From Colwellia sp. 20A7 (GTDB lineage: Bacteria > Pseudomonadota > Gammaproteobacteria > Enterobacterales > Alteromonadaceae), in contig NZ_CP047130.1 in NCBI RefSeq assembly GCF_009832865.1, positions 2,356,001-2,420,000 of the forward strand: a stretch of 64,000 nucleotides of DNA, read 5' to 3'. The notes under the pieces were generated by a model, which saw only the letters and a list, made by a program, of their open reading frames with translations, made no database searches and was not told the origin of the DNA. Both the position numbers and the translations under genes were made by a program. Positions 56,608-64,000 of the stretch are shown here, piece by piece; positions within the stretch are counted from its first letter, which is position 1; each line of letters begins with the position of its first letter.

Positions 56608-57623
56608 TTATAAGCCCGTCATATCATGAGTCTGATTTAAACTTTGTCATAGGAAAATAGATGTTTGAAATTATCACAACAATTGCAAATGTAGGTGCAT
56701 TGGCTGTTATTGGTTTTATTTATATTGCTTATATCAAAAATCTTCGCTCGATGAATGGTATCAAAGATACACAAATAAAAGTGGCAGAACAAAATATTAA
56801 ACTATGGAAAGATAAAGCATTGGATTTGGAAAGAAAGTCTCCTGAATTTATCGAAAAGCAACTCAGTGAAAGAATTAAAATACGAGAAGAAGAAATTACC
56901 CGATTAGCTCACGACAGTGAAGAGCATTCTGAAAAGATCAGTACAAAAAATTCAGAAATAGAAAAGTTACAAGAGTCACTTAATAAAGCTCATGAATACC
57001 GTAAAAGTGTATTTGTTTACGACAGAGATGAAAGAGACTTCATTGAGATACCTCACTCGGAATTAGATTGCAAAACTGTTGGTTTAATTTGTGTCGATTC
57101 AGCAAGTTTAATGATTGGTGATCCTTGGTACAAAATGATGAATGAAGAACAAGAAAAAGAAGAATTTCCAGTTCAAAGTAGCATGTATAAAGTTGTCGAA
57201 ACTGGAGAACTATTTTGTACTAATTTTGATGATCCCGTTTATGATATGGAGTTATTAGGTTTAGACCCTGAGCTTACCCCACAACAAATGCTATCTATGG
57301 GGTTAATTACTAAGGAACTCTACACGGGTGCATTACCAGCAATAAAAACCTCATACATCAACAAAACCGAGTGTGATTCAGAGTATAGAAAAATTCGTCA
57401 CTCATCTTTTTTAAATGGTAGATTGGGCGCTGCTATTTCAGTCTCTCTTGAGGGGGATGGTGTCTATTCTGTATCTCTTGAGTCATATAAAGGCTCAATT
57501 CAAAGGATAATTATTGACGTGTAATGGGCTTATAACAAGTCACTTAAAAGGACAAAAAACAGTTGGCTTTTTGCTCCTTCGTCGCTTATTTTAGCCAACA
57601 ATTTTTTGCCTCTTAGTGAGGCG
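56608..57623 (+). mobile_element. integron gene cassette 1
   Basis: Begins TTATAAGCCC at 56608, the exact reverse complement of GGGCTTATAA in its own attC inverse core (57526-57535). This match between cassette start and attC is the expected mark of a cassette inserted by IntI. One ORF inside, then attC at 57530-57629. Confidence 0.8.
56661..57524 (+). CDS. cassette-encoded membrane-anchored coiled-coil protein, unknown
   Basis: A 287-residue protein not recognised as a named family. Residues 1-27 are one membrane helix (IANVGALAVIGFIYIAYI); ~35-120 form a charged coiled coil (KIREEEITRLAHDSEEHSEK); ~120-287 are a soluble beta-rich domain containing LICVDSASLMIGDPWY, a motif-like stretch seen in some uncharacterised small proteins. 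No catalytic set is visible. Single ORF of the first cassette, with the start ATG about 50 bases inside it. Function open. Confidence 0.7.
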   Translation: MFEIITTIANVGALAVIGFIYIAYIKNLRSMNGIKDTQIKVAEQNIKLWKDKALDLERKSPEFIEKQLSERIKIREEEITRLAHDSEEHSEKISTKNSEIEKLQESLNKAHEYRKSVFVYDRDERDFIEIPHSELDCKTVGLICVDSASLMIGDPWYKMMNEEQEKEEFPVQSSMYKVVETGELFCTNFDDPVYDMELLGLDPELTPQQMLSMGLITKELYTGALPAIKTSYINKTECDSEYRKIRHSSFLNGRLGAAISVSLEGDGVYSVSLESYKGSIQRIIIDV

Positions 57624-57629
57624 TTATGT
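57530..57629 (+). repeat. integron attC site 1
   Basis: Inverse core TTATAAC (57530-57536) and core GTTATGT (57623-57629) bracket a 100-bp imperfect palindrome with inner arms AGTTGGCT / AGCCAAC and GACAAAAAAC / ATTTTTTGCC. VCR-like in layout. Confidence 0.85.
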
Positions 57630-57647
57630 TTTTAGGAGAGTTCAGCA

Positions 57648-57971
57648 ATGGAATTGAACAAATTTATTCAAATCATCGAAGGTGTTTCCGAGTCTCAAGC
57701 TTATGCAAAAGAAAAAGGCGCTATTATCAACCCATCATCAGTCTCTTTTTTCAAAGACGGTAAAGGAAATTCTCATGATGACGCTATGCCCCAAGATGTG
57801 CAATTTGATGTTGGCTTAACATCTATAATTTCTGACGGTTCAAATGAAGGTGTAGGTGTTTTCCTTGGAGCTATAAAACTTGGTAAAAACAACCAGGAGA
57901 GCACACAGACATCAGCAGTTACCAAGGTAAAATTTACAGTTCCATTGGTTCTACCTACGGATTCTGAGTAG
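57648..57971 (+). CDS. cassette-encoded small protein, Trypco2-like
   Basis: A 107-residue protein, ribosome site TTTAGGAGAG ahead of the ATG. The pattern (short N-terminal helix, VQFDVGLTSIISDGSNEGVGVFLGAIKLG, then VTKVKFTVPLVLP) resembles the trypsin-co-occurring Trypco2 domain, a small beta-barrel found in bacterial conflict and regulatory loci. The domain call is from general pattern. Sole ORF of cassette 2, which starts TTATGT after attC1 and whose attC inverse core is ACATAAC, an exact complement. Confidence 0.65.
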   Translation: MELNKFIQIIEGVSESQAYAKEKGAIINPSSVSFFKDGKGNSHDDAMPQDVQFDVGLTSIISDGSNEGVGVFLGAIKLGKNNQESTQTSAVTKVKFTVPLVLPTDSE

Positions 57972-57976
57972 TAAAA

Positions 57977-58079
57977 ACATAACAAGAATTTCAAGAGGGA
58001 CAAAATAAAGTTGGCTGTTTTGTTCACTCCGTTCACCTATTTTAGCCAACTCTATTTTGCCCCTTAAATGGGCGTTGGT
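57977..58079 (+). repeat. integron attC site 2, carrying an IS1111-type insertion at its core
   Basis: Inverse core ACATAAC (57977-57983), arms GAGGGACAAAATA / TATTTTGCCCCTT and AGTTGGCT / AGCCAAC, then GGGCGTTGGT at 58071-58079 running straight into the end of an IS. The core GTT is at 58074-58076. Confidence 0.85.
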
Positions 58080-58156
58080 ATGACTCCCCACGTCAAGTTA
58101 AACCGTAAAACATCCTGCTTTTTTTCGAGCCATGATTTTTCTCTTTTCAAGTTGAG

Positions 58157-58372
58157 TGAGTTAACGCATAGAATGAAGCAAGTAATTTCGTCGGTTATCA
58201 TGCTGATATTCGTGGATTATTAACCTATTGGCTAACAGCGCCTACCTTACTTTTTCCGTCGTGACACCTAATTTCAGTCTATGCTCGTGGTTCAATGGCC
58301 GTTAGGCTATTGCCATCCTAACGCCCTCGGTGGTTGTGCCACATCCGATGCTTGACTCCATGCGCTAACTCA
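58157..58372 (-). ncRNA. candidate bridge/seek RNA of the IS1111-type element
   Basis: A 216-nt block downstream of the transposase, same strand, closed by near-complementary 15-nt ends (TGAGTTAACGCATAG at 58157 and CCATGCGCTAACTCA at 58358; 13 of 15 pair). By eye about 93% identical to the block at 63306-63521 while the transposases have drifted more. The RNA-sense strand contains GGGCGTTAGG (58317-58326 region) and CCTAACGGCC, a hairpin whose arm equals the attC core where both elements sit. IS1111 elements are known to encode a guide RNA in this position; the boundaries here are approximate. Confidence 0.65.
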
Positions 58373-58439
58373 AAACTTTTTCTCATTTAATCTTTTCTCT
58401 TTTTCATGTTGTTGTCTTTATTTACGACTCACTTTTTGA

Positions 58440-59594
58440 TTATGCTGGTACCCTTGAAATACGCGTACTTGGGTCAACAGGCACTAATATTACTTCTCGT
58501 GATATCGCCCAAATATATGCGAGCATTTCACGGGCAATGGCAGCGACAACAATATTACGATGCTTACCGCGTTGCATCAGGCGTTTGTATCGTCGGCAAA
58601 GCCTTAGTTGGGCTTTCCAAGCAATATCAATAACGACCTTAGGCAGTGTTTCTTGCCGCTTTTGTAGCTCGGTTGACACGTTTGCGTTGTGCTTATAGGT
58701 TTGAGCCCCTTCAATTAATAATCGACGTGCTCGGCCATTACCACATTTAGTGATGCCGCCTAGCTTTCGATTATCCCCACTTGAGTTTTCTTTGGGAACT
58801 AATCCTAAGTAAGCCATTAGCTTTCTCGGGTGGTCAAAGCGTCTTAAATCACCTAACTCAGCAATGGTACCTACAGCGACTAAAAAACGAATACCTCGCA
58901 TCGCTTGCAATGCTTGAACGACGGGATAATAGCGCCATAGTTTTGCTTGATGTGCTAATTCATTAACTAATCGTTCAACGCGCTTAATACGTTCGGTAAT
59001 GGTTTGTATCATTTCTTGCAGCACAATTTGTTGGCTTGGATGCGGCAAAACTAACTCAGTTAGCCAACGTAAATGTTGATTTGACCAATTGTCATTCACT
59101 TTGCAGGTGATGTTGTTGCGCAGAAATAAACCTTTAAGTTGGAATTTAGCATCTTTTAAGTCTTTCATAGCGGTTTCTCTTGCCCTGGATAAATCACGTA
59201 TTGCTTCGTCTTCAGGCTCGGGGACATAAATCGGGGTTAGCTCCTCGTCTTTAAGGAGTTTGGCCAACTTCATTGCATCACGTTTATCGGTTTTGACTTT
59301 ATCTCCTGGTTTTTTAGGGATAAGCGATGGCGCAACGACATAACAGCAATGACCTAAACTTGTCAGTAGACGGTAAATCCAATAGCCACATGGACCTGCT
59401 TCATAAACAAAATGCAATGTCGCATTAGGGTATTTAGATTGATATTGCCGAGCAAGTTTAGTGATTGCTGCTTTGGTTGTTTTAATTTTTCCTTGATGAA
59501 CAGTTTTTGCGCCACGTTGGTCTTCAATGTGTGCAACTTCAGTAGATACTTTATGGGTATCTAAGCCAATGAAAAGTATGTTATGTTTATTCAT
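58440..59594 (-). CDS. IS1111-group DEDD transposase/recombinase
   Basis: A 384-residue IS110-family recombinase, intact. N-terminal RuvC-like DEDD domain: FIGLDTHKVSTEVAHI (Asp), FVYEAGPCGYWIYR (Glu), VKTDKRDAMKLAKLL (Asp/Asp). C-terminal Tnp_20 domain: MRGIRFLVAVGTIAELGDL, RFDHPRKLMAYLGLVP, NSSGDNRKLGGITKCGNGRA. Works with a guide RNA to choose donor and target. Carried on the minus strand between two subterminal repeats. Confidence 0.93.
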   Translation of the reverse strand: MNKHNILFIGLDTHKVSTEVAHIEDQRGAKTVHQGKIKTTKAAITKLARQYQSKYPNATLHFVYEAGPCGYWIYRLLTSLGHCCYVVAPSLIPKKPGDKVKTDKRDAMKLAKLLKDEELTPIYVPEPEDEAIRDLSRARETAMKDLKDAKFQLKGLFLRNNITCKVNDNWSNQHLRWLTELVLPHPSQQIVLQEMIQTITERIKRVERLVNELAHQAKLWRYYPVVQALQAMRGIRFLVAVGTIAELGDLRRFDHPRKLMAYLGLVPKENSSGDNRKLGGITKCGNGRARRLLIEGAQTYKHNANVSTELQKRQETLPKVVIDIAWKAQLRLCRRYKRLMQRGKHRNIVVAAIAREMLAYIWAISREVILVPVDPSTRISRVPA

Positions 59595-59721
59595 GCTAGC
59601 CTCTATTTTATATTGTTGATAAATATATTATGGCTCTGGTTTGTAAAACTAACCCACGAATTTAGAGGCTAGCACTTTGTGGGGAGTCATTATGTCTATG
59701 TTTTACAGAAAGGTTTCGAGT

Positions 59722-59976
59722 ATGGCTGAAATATTAAAAGAACAAGTTAGGAATAGGAACGATGTAGCTTGGCTACGCACTCACGGAGTTGATTCAGAAG
59801 GTTCTGCTTTATGTTCTCACGTTATAAATCTTGACGCTGATAATATTGAAGAAGGTATTGGTCAAATTACTTGTCCCGATTGCATAGAGGTTATTAAAAT
59901 TTGTCATAAAATTTCTGTTAATGACTTAGCTCCTGAGTATGAAAATACAATGCACTCAAAGCGTTTTAGCAAGTAA
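59722..59976 (+). CDS. cassette-encoded small protein with possible zinc site
   Basis: An 84-residue protein, read from the ATG at 59722 behind AAAGG; an earlier in-frame start would lie inside the IS end, which cannot be the original cassette start. The spacing CSHVINL...ITCPDC (Cys-x-His ... Cys-x-x-Cys) could bind a metal. Family not recognised. It belongs to cassette 3, whose left boundary has been altered by the IS (59690) and whose attC is split by a second IS. Confidence 0.65.
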   Translation: MAEILKEQVRNRNDVAWLRTHGVDSEGSALCSHVINLDADNIEEGIGQITCPDCIEVIKICHKISVNDLAPEYENTMHSKRFSK

Positions 59977-60005
59977 AACCTAACAAGAGACTATGGCGTC
60001 AATAG

Positions 60006-60961
<956 letters not shown>

Positions 60962-61187
60962 AATAAGCTAACTCTTACTTGCAAAATGCGGGTTCGAGAC
61001 CCAGTAGACTATTCGAGTGTGGTGCTTGGAGTCCTTTGTCGCGTTCGTTCTTGTTATCGGTCTCTCAACAGAGGAGCCTTCATTCAATCGAACTACGACA
61101 AGGAAAGCTTAAGTTGCTGCTTAAGCCTGGGTCTCACATTACCCGAAAAGGGTTTAAAATAGTAATTTAGATGGGTGTATTATCCAT
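60962..61187 (-). ncRNA. noncoding 5' region of the IS110 element, candidate bridge RNA
   Basis: IS110-group elements carry their bridge RNA upstream of the recombinase, and this is the only sizeable noncoding part of the element. It contains several GC-richer hairpin-forming segments (for example GGGTTCGAGACCC near 60988-61000). Assignment is by position and family knowledge; no loops were mapped. Confidence 0.4.
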
Positions 61188-61401
61188 ACAAGAACTTCAA
61201 ACGGAAAAAATACAGTTGGCTGTTTTCACTTCGTTCAACATTTTAGCCAACTATATTTTTCCGCTTAAGTAGGCGTTAGTTGCCTACGCATACTTTAACC
61301 TGTGCCCATAAATTGGCTTGTTGAATTTCTTATATCTGATACAGTTAATAAATAAAAGTAGATCATATTCATTAAATTAATTACTATCTAATCAAATTGT
61401 A

Positions 61402-61908
61402 ATGGAAGTTATATTTTTTAACTGTAAGGAGGTTTATGTGTTTGGTTTTTTCAAGAAATATGATGCTCATTTATGCTCTGTGGTGTCAGGGAGAATATTA
61501 GATAATGGCGAGCCACTGGTGGGCGTTAAGGTTGAGCGCGAACTGATGTACATAGATGAAAAGAAAAGAATCGATAGTACCTTAACCGATAAGAATGGCT
61601 GTTTTACTTTACCTGTTGTTAATGTTCGATCTAAAGCACCCGGATGGGCGTTCTGTGAGCAATTTACTAAGCAGTTTATTTGGATTAATTTGAAAAGTAA
61701 ATATCATGTTTTATGGAATGCCTCTTTATCCAGTGTAGAACCTATTTCAGCTTACGATAGAAAGCTATCTCAATTAAATGCCGACTTATCAAGCGAACAA
61801 GTAGCATTTACTTTTACAAATAAAGACTCTCCTCATGTCCCTCATTGTGCCCGTAGTATTTGTCGTTGGGACACTGATTTTGAAATATTACATATCATTG
61901 AAGATTAA
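61402..61908 (+). CDS. cassette-encoded DUF6795-like protein upstream of lipase
   Basis: A 168-residue protein, one possible start being the GTG-rich segment near 61438 (VFGFFKKYDAHLC) behind AAGGAGG, which is a better start than the ATG at 61402. Beta-sandwich-like, carboxypeptidase-regulatory pattern: VSGRILDNGEPLVGVKVER, STLTDKNGCFTLPVV; the C-terminus is cysteine- and histidine-containing (HVPHCARSICRWD). It resembles DUF6795 proteins seen beside class 3 lipases. Shares cassette 4 with the lipase 25 bases downstream; an immunity or export partner role is speculation. Confidence 0.65.
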   Translation: MEVIFFNCKEVYVFGFFKKYDAHLCSVVSGRILDNGEPLVGVKVERELMYIDEKKRIDSTLTDKNGCFTLPVVNVRSKAPGWAFCEQFTKQFIWINLKSKYHVLWNASLSSVEPISAYDRKLSQLNADLSSEQVAFTFTNKDSPHVPHCARSICRWDTDFEILHIIED

Positions 61909-61933
61909 TTTAAAAATAAAAGGAATTTATAAT

Positions 61934-63098
61934 ATGCGTGATTTAACCCCTCAAATTGCAGTAATACTTGCTAATACTTGCTAATGCTGCTTATCAAATA
62001 AAAGATAAAGCTCCTAATGGAAGTTACGATACCCCTGCATTAGATTTGTTATCGAAAGATTTCGACTTTAATCTTTCCAATAATGTAGTGCAAGGCACAA
62101 GTGGCTCATTCATGGAACATATTTTTAAGCACAAAACGGGTTTTGCTGTCATAGGCACAGGTAAAAAAAGTGGTAATTATAATGGTCATACTGTTATCGC
62201 TTTACGTGGTACCGCGAATAAACGCGATGTCGTGACCGACATGCATTGTGGTTTAAGTACCAGTGCAAACAACTTACCTGCCCATGCAGGCTTTAACAAA
62301 ACCTTTAATTCTATTAAGCCAGCACTTGAAGGGTACTTTACAAAAAACAGTTCAGGTCCCGTGCATTGTGTTGGACATAGCTTAGGAGGTGCATTAGCCC
62401 ACTTAACCGCTAATTGGTTGCACAGCAAACAAAATGGTCGACCAATTAGTTTGTATACTTTTGGCGCACCTCGTGTTGGTTATGCCGGCTTTGCCGACAA
62501 AACGAGTAATAGCTTACATCGCGTTTTTCGCTGTACACATTCAGCAGACCCTATTCCTTTAGTTCCTTTTTGGCCTTTTGTTCATACCGAAGGAGAATAT
62601 ACATTAAATGCAGCACCTAACATCAATGCACAAGCGCATAGAATGGCAGGTAATAGTCCCGGATATATCAACACCGCCAGTAGTTTTAAAAGCTTTGCAG
62701 CTGTAAATAAACGAAGCGAACATTGGCATAAAGAGCAAGTACGCTTAGATTATGAAAAACGCCACCAAGCGAGTTTTACCTCAAAATGGGCACATCGATT
62801 AGGCGCAGCATTAATTACTTTATTAAAAGATACGGGTTTATTGTATGAAGTCCAACACATGATAACGGGTAGTTTAACCTTTTACGATAAAGTGGCTTTG
62901 TTGTTAACTAAGATAGCTCACATGCCAGGTAACTTTGCGGAGCAACAAAAAGGGATGTTAGGGCATATGTTAGTGTTTGCAGGTAAGCCAGGGGTTGTTA
63001 TCACAGATTTGTCATATAAATTCATTCGTTGGGTTTTATCAGTCACTCTTGATAAAGTTGCTCAAGTTGCTGGTAGTGCAATTAGTCTGCTTAAATAA
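61934..63098 (+). pseudogene. class 3 lipase, frame broken near the start by a 10-bp tandem duplication
   Basis: The natural start is the ATG at 61934 behind AAAAGGAATT, giving MRDLTPQIAVILANT then TAA at 61982. ACTTGCTAAT occurs twice in tandem (61966-61985); with one copy the frame continues as ...AVILANAAYQIKDK for about 385 residues. The remaining frame is intact: alpha/beta hydrolase with nucleophile elbow CVGHSLGGALAH, ALRGTANKRDVVTDM before it, YTFGAPRVGYAGF and DPIPLVPFWPF after it, all lipase class 3 hallmarks, plus a C-terminal hydrophobic helix region. Translation from an internal TTG (61968) is conceivable but lacks a ribosome site. Confidence 0.8.
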
Positions 63099-63131
63099 AG
63101 ACACGCAAGGTATCTAAAATAATCAAAAGGC

Positions 63132-63225
63132 AACTAACAAGCAAATCAATAGGAATTTTACAGCTGGCTGTTTCGTTCCTCAACATTTTTATCCAGCTAG
63201 AAAATCCCATTATTTGGGCGTTGGT
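63132..63225 (+). repeat. integron attC site 4, carrying a second IS1111-type insertion
   Basis: Inverse core AACTAAC (63132-63138), exact complement of the GTTAGTT that starts this cassette at 61275; inner arms CAGCTGG / CCAGCT; core GGGCGTT to 63222, then the IS end GGTATGACTCCCC. Confidence 0.85.
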
Positions 63226-63305
63226 ATGACTCCCCACGTCAAGTTAAATACACTGTTCCTTATTCACTAATTTAAGAATCCTTTATATTCACTTCTATGA
63301 TTAAG

Positions 63306-63521
63306 TGAGTTAACGCATAGAATGAAGCAAGTAATTTCGTCGGTTATCATGCTGATATTCGTGGATTATTAACCTATTGGTTAACAGCGCCTACCTTACT
63401 CATTTCGTCGTGACACCTGTCTTCAGTCTATGTTCGTGGTTCAATAGCCGTTAGGCTATTGCCATCCTAACGCCGTCGGTGGTTGTGCCACACCCGATGC
63501 TTGATCCCATGCGCTAACTCA
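63306..63521 (-). ncRNA. candidate bridge/seek RNA, second copy
   Basis: Same 216-nt length and same closing arms (TGAGTTAACGCATAG, CCATGCGCTAACTCA) as the block at 58157-58372, with roughly 15 differences by eye. Keeps the GGCGTTAGG / CCTAACGGC hairpin. Confidence 0.65.
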
Positions 63522-63543
63522 AAACTCTTCTCTATTAAAATAT

Positions 63544-64000
63544 TCATGCAGGCATCCTTGCTAAACGTAACTTCACATCAATGACAGGCAAGACAACTTT
63601 TCGTGATATTGCCCAAATATAGGCTATCATTTCTCTGGCGATAGCCGTAACAACCACATTACGATGCTTACCTTTGTGCATTAACCGGTTATACCTGCGA
63701 CATAGCCTTAATAGCGCTTGCCATGCCATATCTATGACCTCTTTACTTAATCCTTCTTGTCTTAATTGCATTTCTTTAGAAATATTGGCGTTGTGTTTAT
63801 ACGAATGTGCACCTTCGACCAGTAGTCGTCTTGCACGGCTGTTACCACATTTGGTAATAGCACCTAAGTGACGTTTACCGCCACTTGAATGTTCACTCGG
63901 CACAAGGCCAAGGTAACTCATTAATTTTCTAGGGTGGTCGAAACGTGTTAAATCGCCTAGCTCGGCAATAACACCTGTAGCCACTAACAATCTCACTCCT
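63544..64000 (-). CDS. IS1111-group transposase, N-terminus outside window
   Basis: The C-terminal ~150 residues of an IS110-family recombinase, open at the window edge. Carries the Tnp_20 domain: RLLVATGVIAELGDLTRFDH, SYLGLVPSEHSSGGKRHLG, ITKCGNSRARRLLVEG, LRLCRRYNRLMHKGKHRNVV. Aligns over its length with the transposase at 58440-59594 but with many substitutions, so it is a related element rather than an identical copy. Confidence 0.9.
   Translation of the reverse strand, partial: GVRLLVATGVIAELGDLTRFDHPRKLMSYLGLVPSEHSSGGKRHLGAITKCGNSRARRLLVEGAHSYKHNANISKEMQLRQEGLSKEVIDMAWQALLRLCRRYNRLMHKGKHRNVVVTAIAREMIAYIWAISRKVVLPVIDVKLRLARMPA

Larger units (their letters stand above)
58077..59690 (-). 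mobile_element. IS1111-type (IS110 family) element inserted in attC
   Basis: About 1.6 kb. Subterminal inverted repeats ATGACTCCCCAC at 58080-58091 and its complement GTGGGGAGTCAT at 59679-59690, with no target duplication. Long noncoding side lies downstream of the transposase (58092-58439). The left end abuts GGCGTT of attC2 exactly as the second copy at 63223 abuts attC4, so the element targets attC core sites (IS1111-attC group). Confidence 0.88.
63223..64000 (-). mobile_element. second IS1111-type element, truncated by window edge
   Basis: Same left end (ATGACTCCCCAC at 63226-63237) and the same position in an attC core as the element at 58077. The right end lies beyond the window. Confidence 0.85.

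Noticed and set aside
60985..61002. tRNA T-arm-like sequence GCGGGTTCGAGACCC in the IS110 upstream region
   Set aside because: No anticodon or D-arm or acceptor stem fits around it; more likely a hairpin of the element's noncoding RNA.

Overview
The window is AT-rich chromosomal DNA of a marine gammaproteobacterium, most likely of the Alteromonadales (Colwellia/Thalassotalea-like). The signs are low GC, two large TonB-dependent receptors, a polysaccharide-use cluster with a TRAP transporter, an integron cassette array with VCR-like attC sites, and IS110/IS1111/IS256 elements. The placement is inferred from gene content only.

Layout. (1) 1-6.4 kb: a Wadjet/MksBEFG-type SMC defence operon, cut by the window edge, with gene order SMC - MukE-like - MukF-like kleisin - TOPRIM nuclease, meeting a convergent tyrosine integrase at 6.4-7.4 kb. 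(2) 7.6-10.8 kb: sparse DNA with an unknown gene, a frameshifted small gene, and a 23-residue TisB-like peptide ORF with a near-perfect Shine-Dalgarno and a terminator. (3) 10.8-16.9 kb: an ECF sigma / FecR / STN-type TonB receptor / purple acid phosphatase locus behind a convincing PhoB box, probably a phosphate-starvation cell-surface signalling and organophosphate-scavenging system.

(4) 17-41 kb: a carbohydrate cluster. Outside the cytoplasm: a TonB receptor, two beta-helix proteins, a DUF1961 lipoprotein, an SGNH esterase and a sialate-O-acetylesterase-like protein. Uptake: DctP and a fused DctQM TRAP transporter. Cytoplasm: GH88 unsaturated uronyl hydrolase, DhuI-like isomerase, KduD-like dehydrogenase, ROK kinase, AGE-family epimerase, PfkB kinase, aldose epimerase and Pgi. 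A LacI regulator sits in the middle, and similar CG-centred palindromes lie in front of five transcription units. The set reads as breakdown of an acetylated polymer containing uronic acid and probably mannose.

(5) 41-56 kb: an IS256 element with its 8-bp target duplication, LysR/PACE efflux, a MarR-controlled pair (DUF2798, siderophore-interacting protein), AvtA, a solo integrase, an EAL-HDOD protein, a nucleotide pyrophosphatase-like phosphodiesterase, a phosphoribosyltransferase, a TSUP permease and the MesX/MesD folate-independent methionine synthase pair. (6) 56.6-64 kb: an integron cassette array with no integrase at its 5' side. Four attC sites of about 100 bp define the cassettes. Two diverged IS1111-type elements sit in attC core sites and share a conserved 216-nt noncoding block that is a strong candidate guide (bridge/seek) RNA carrying an attC-like core sequence. 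A third, IS110-type element splits another attC, and a lipase cassette is knocked out of frame by a 10-bp tandem duplication.
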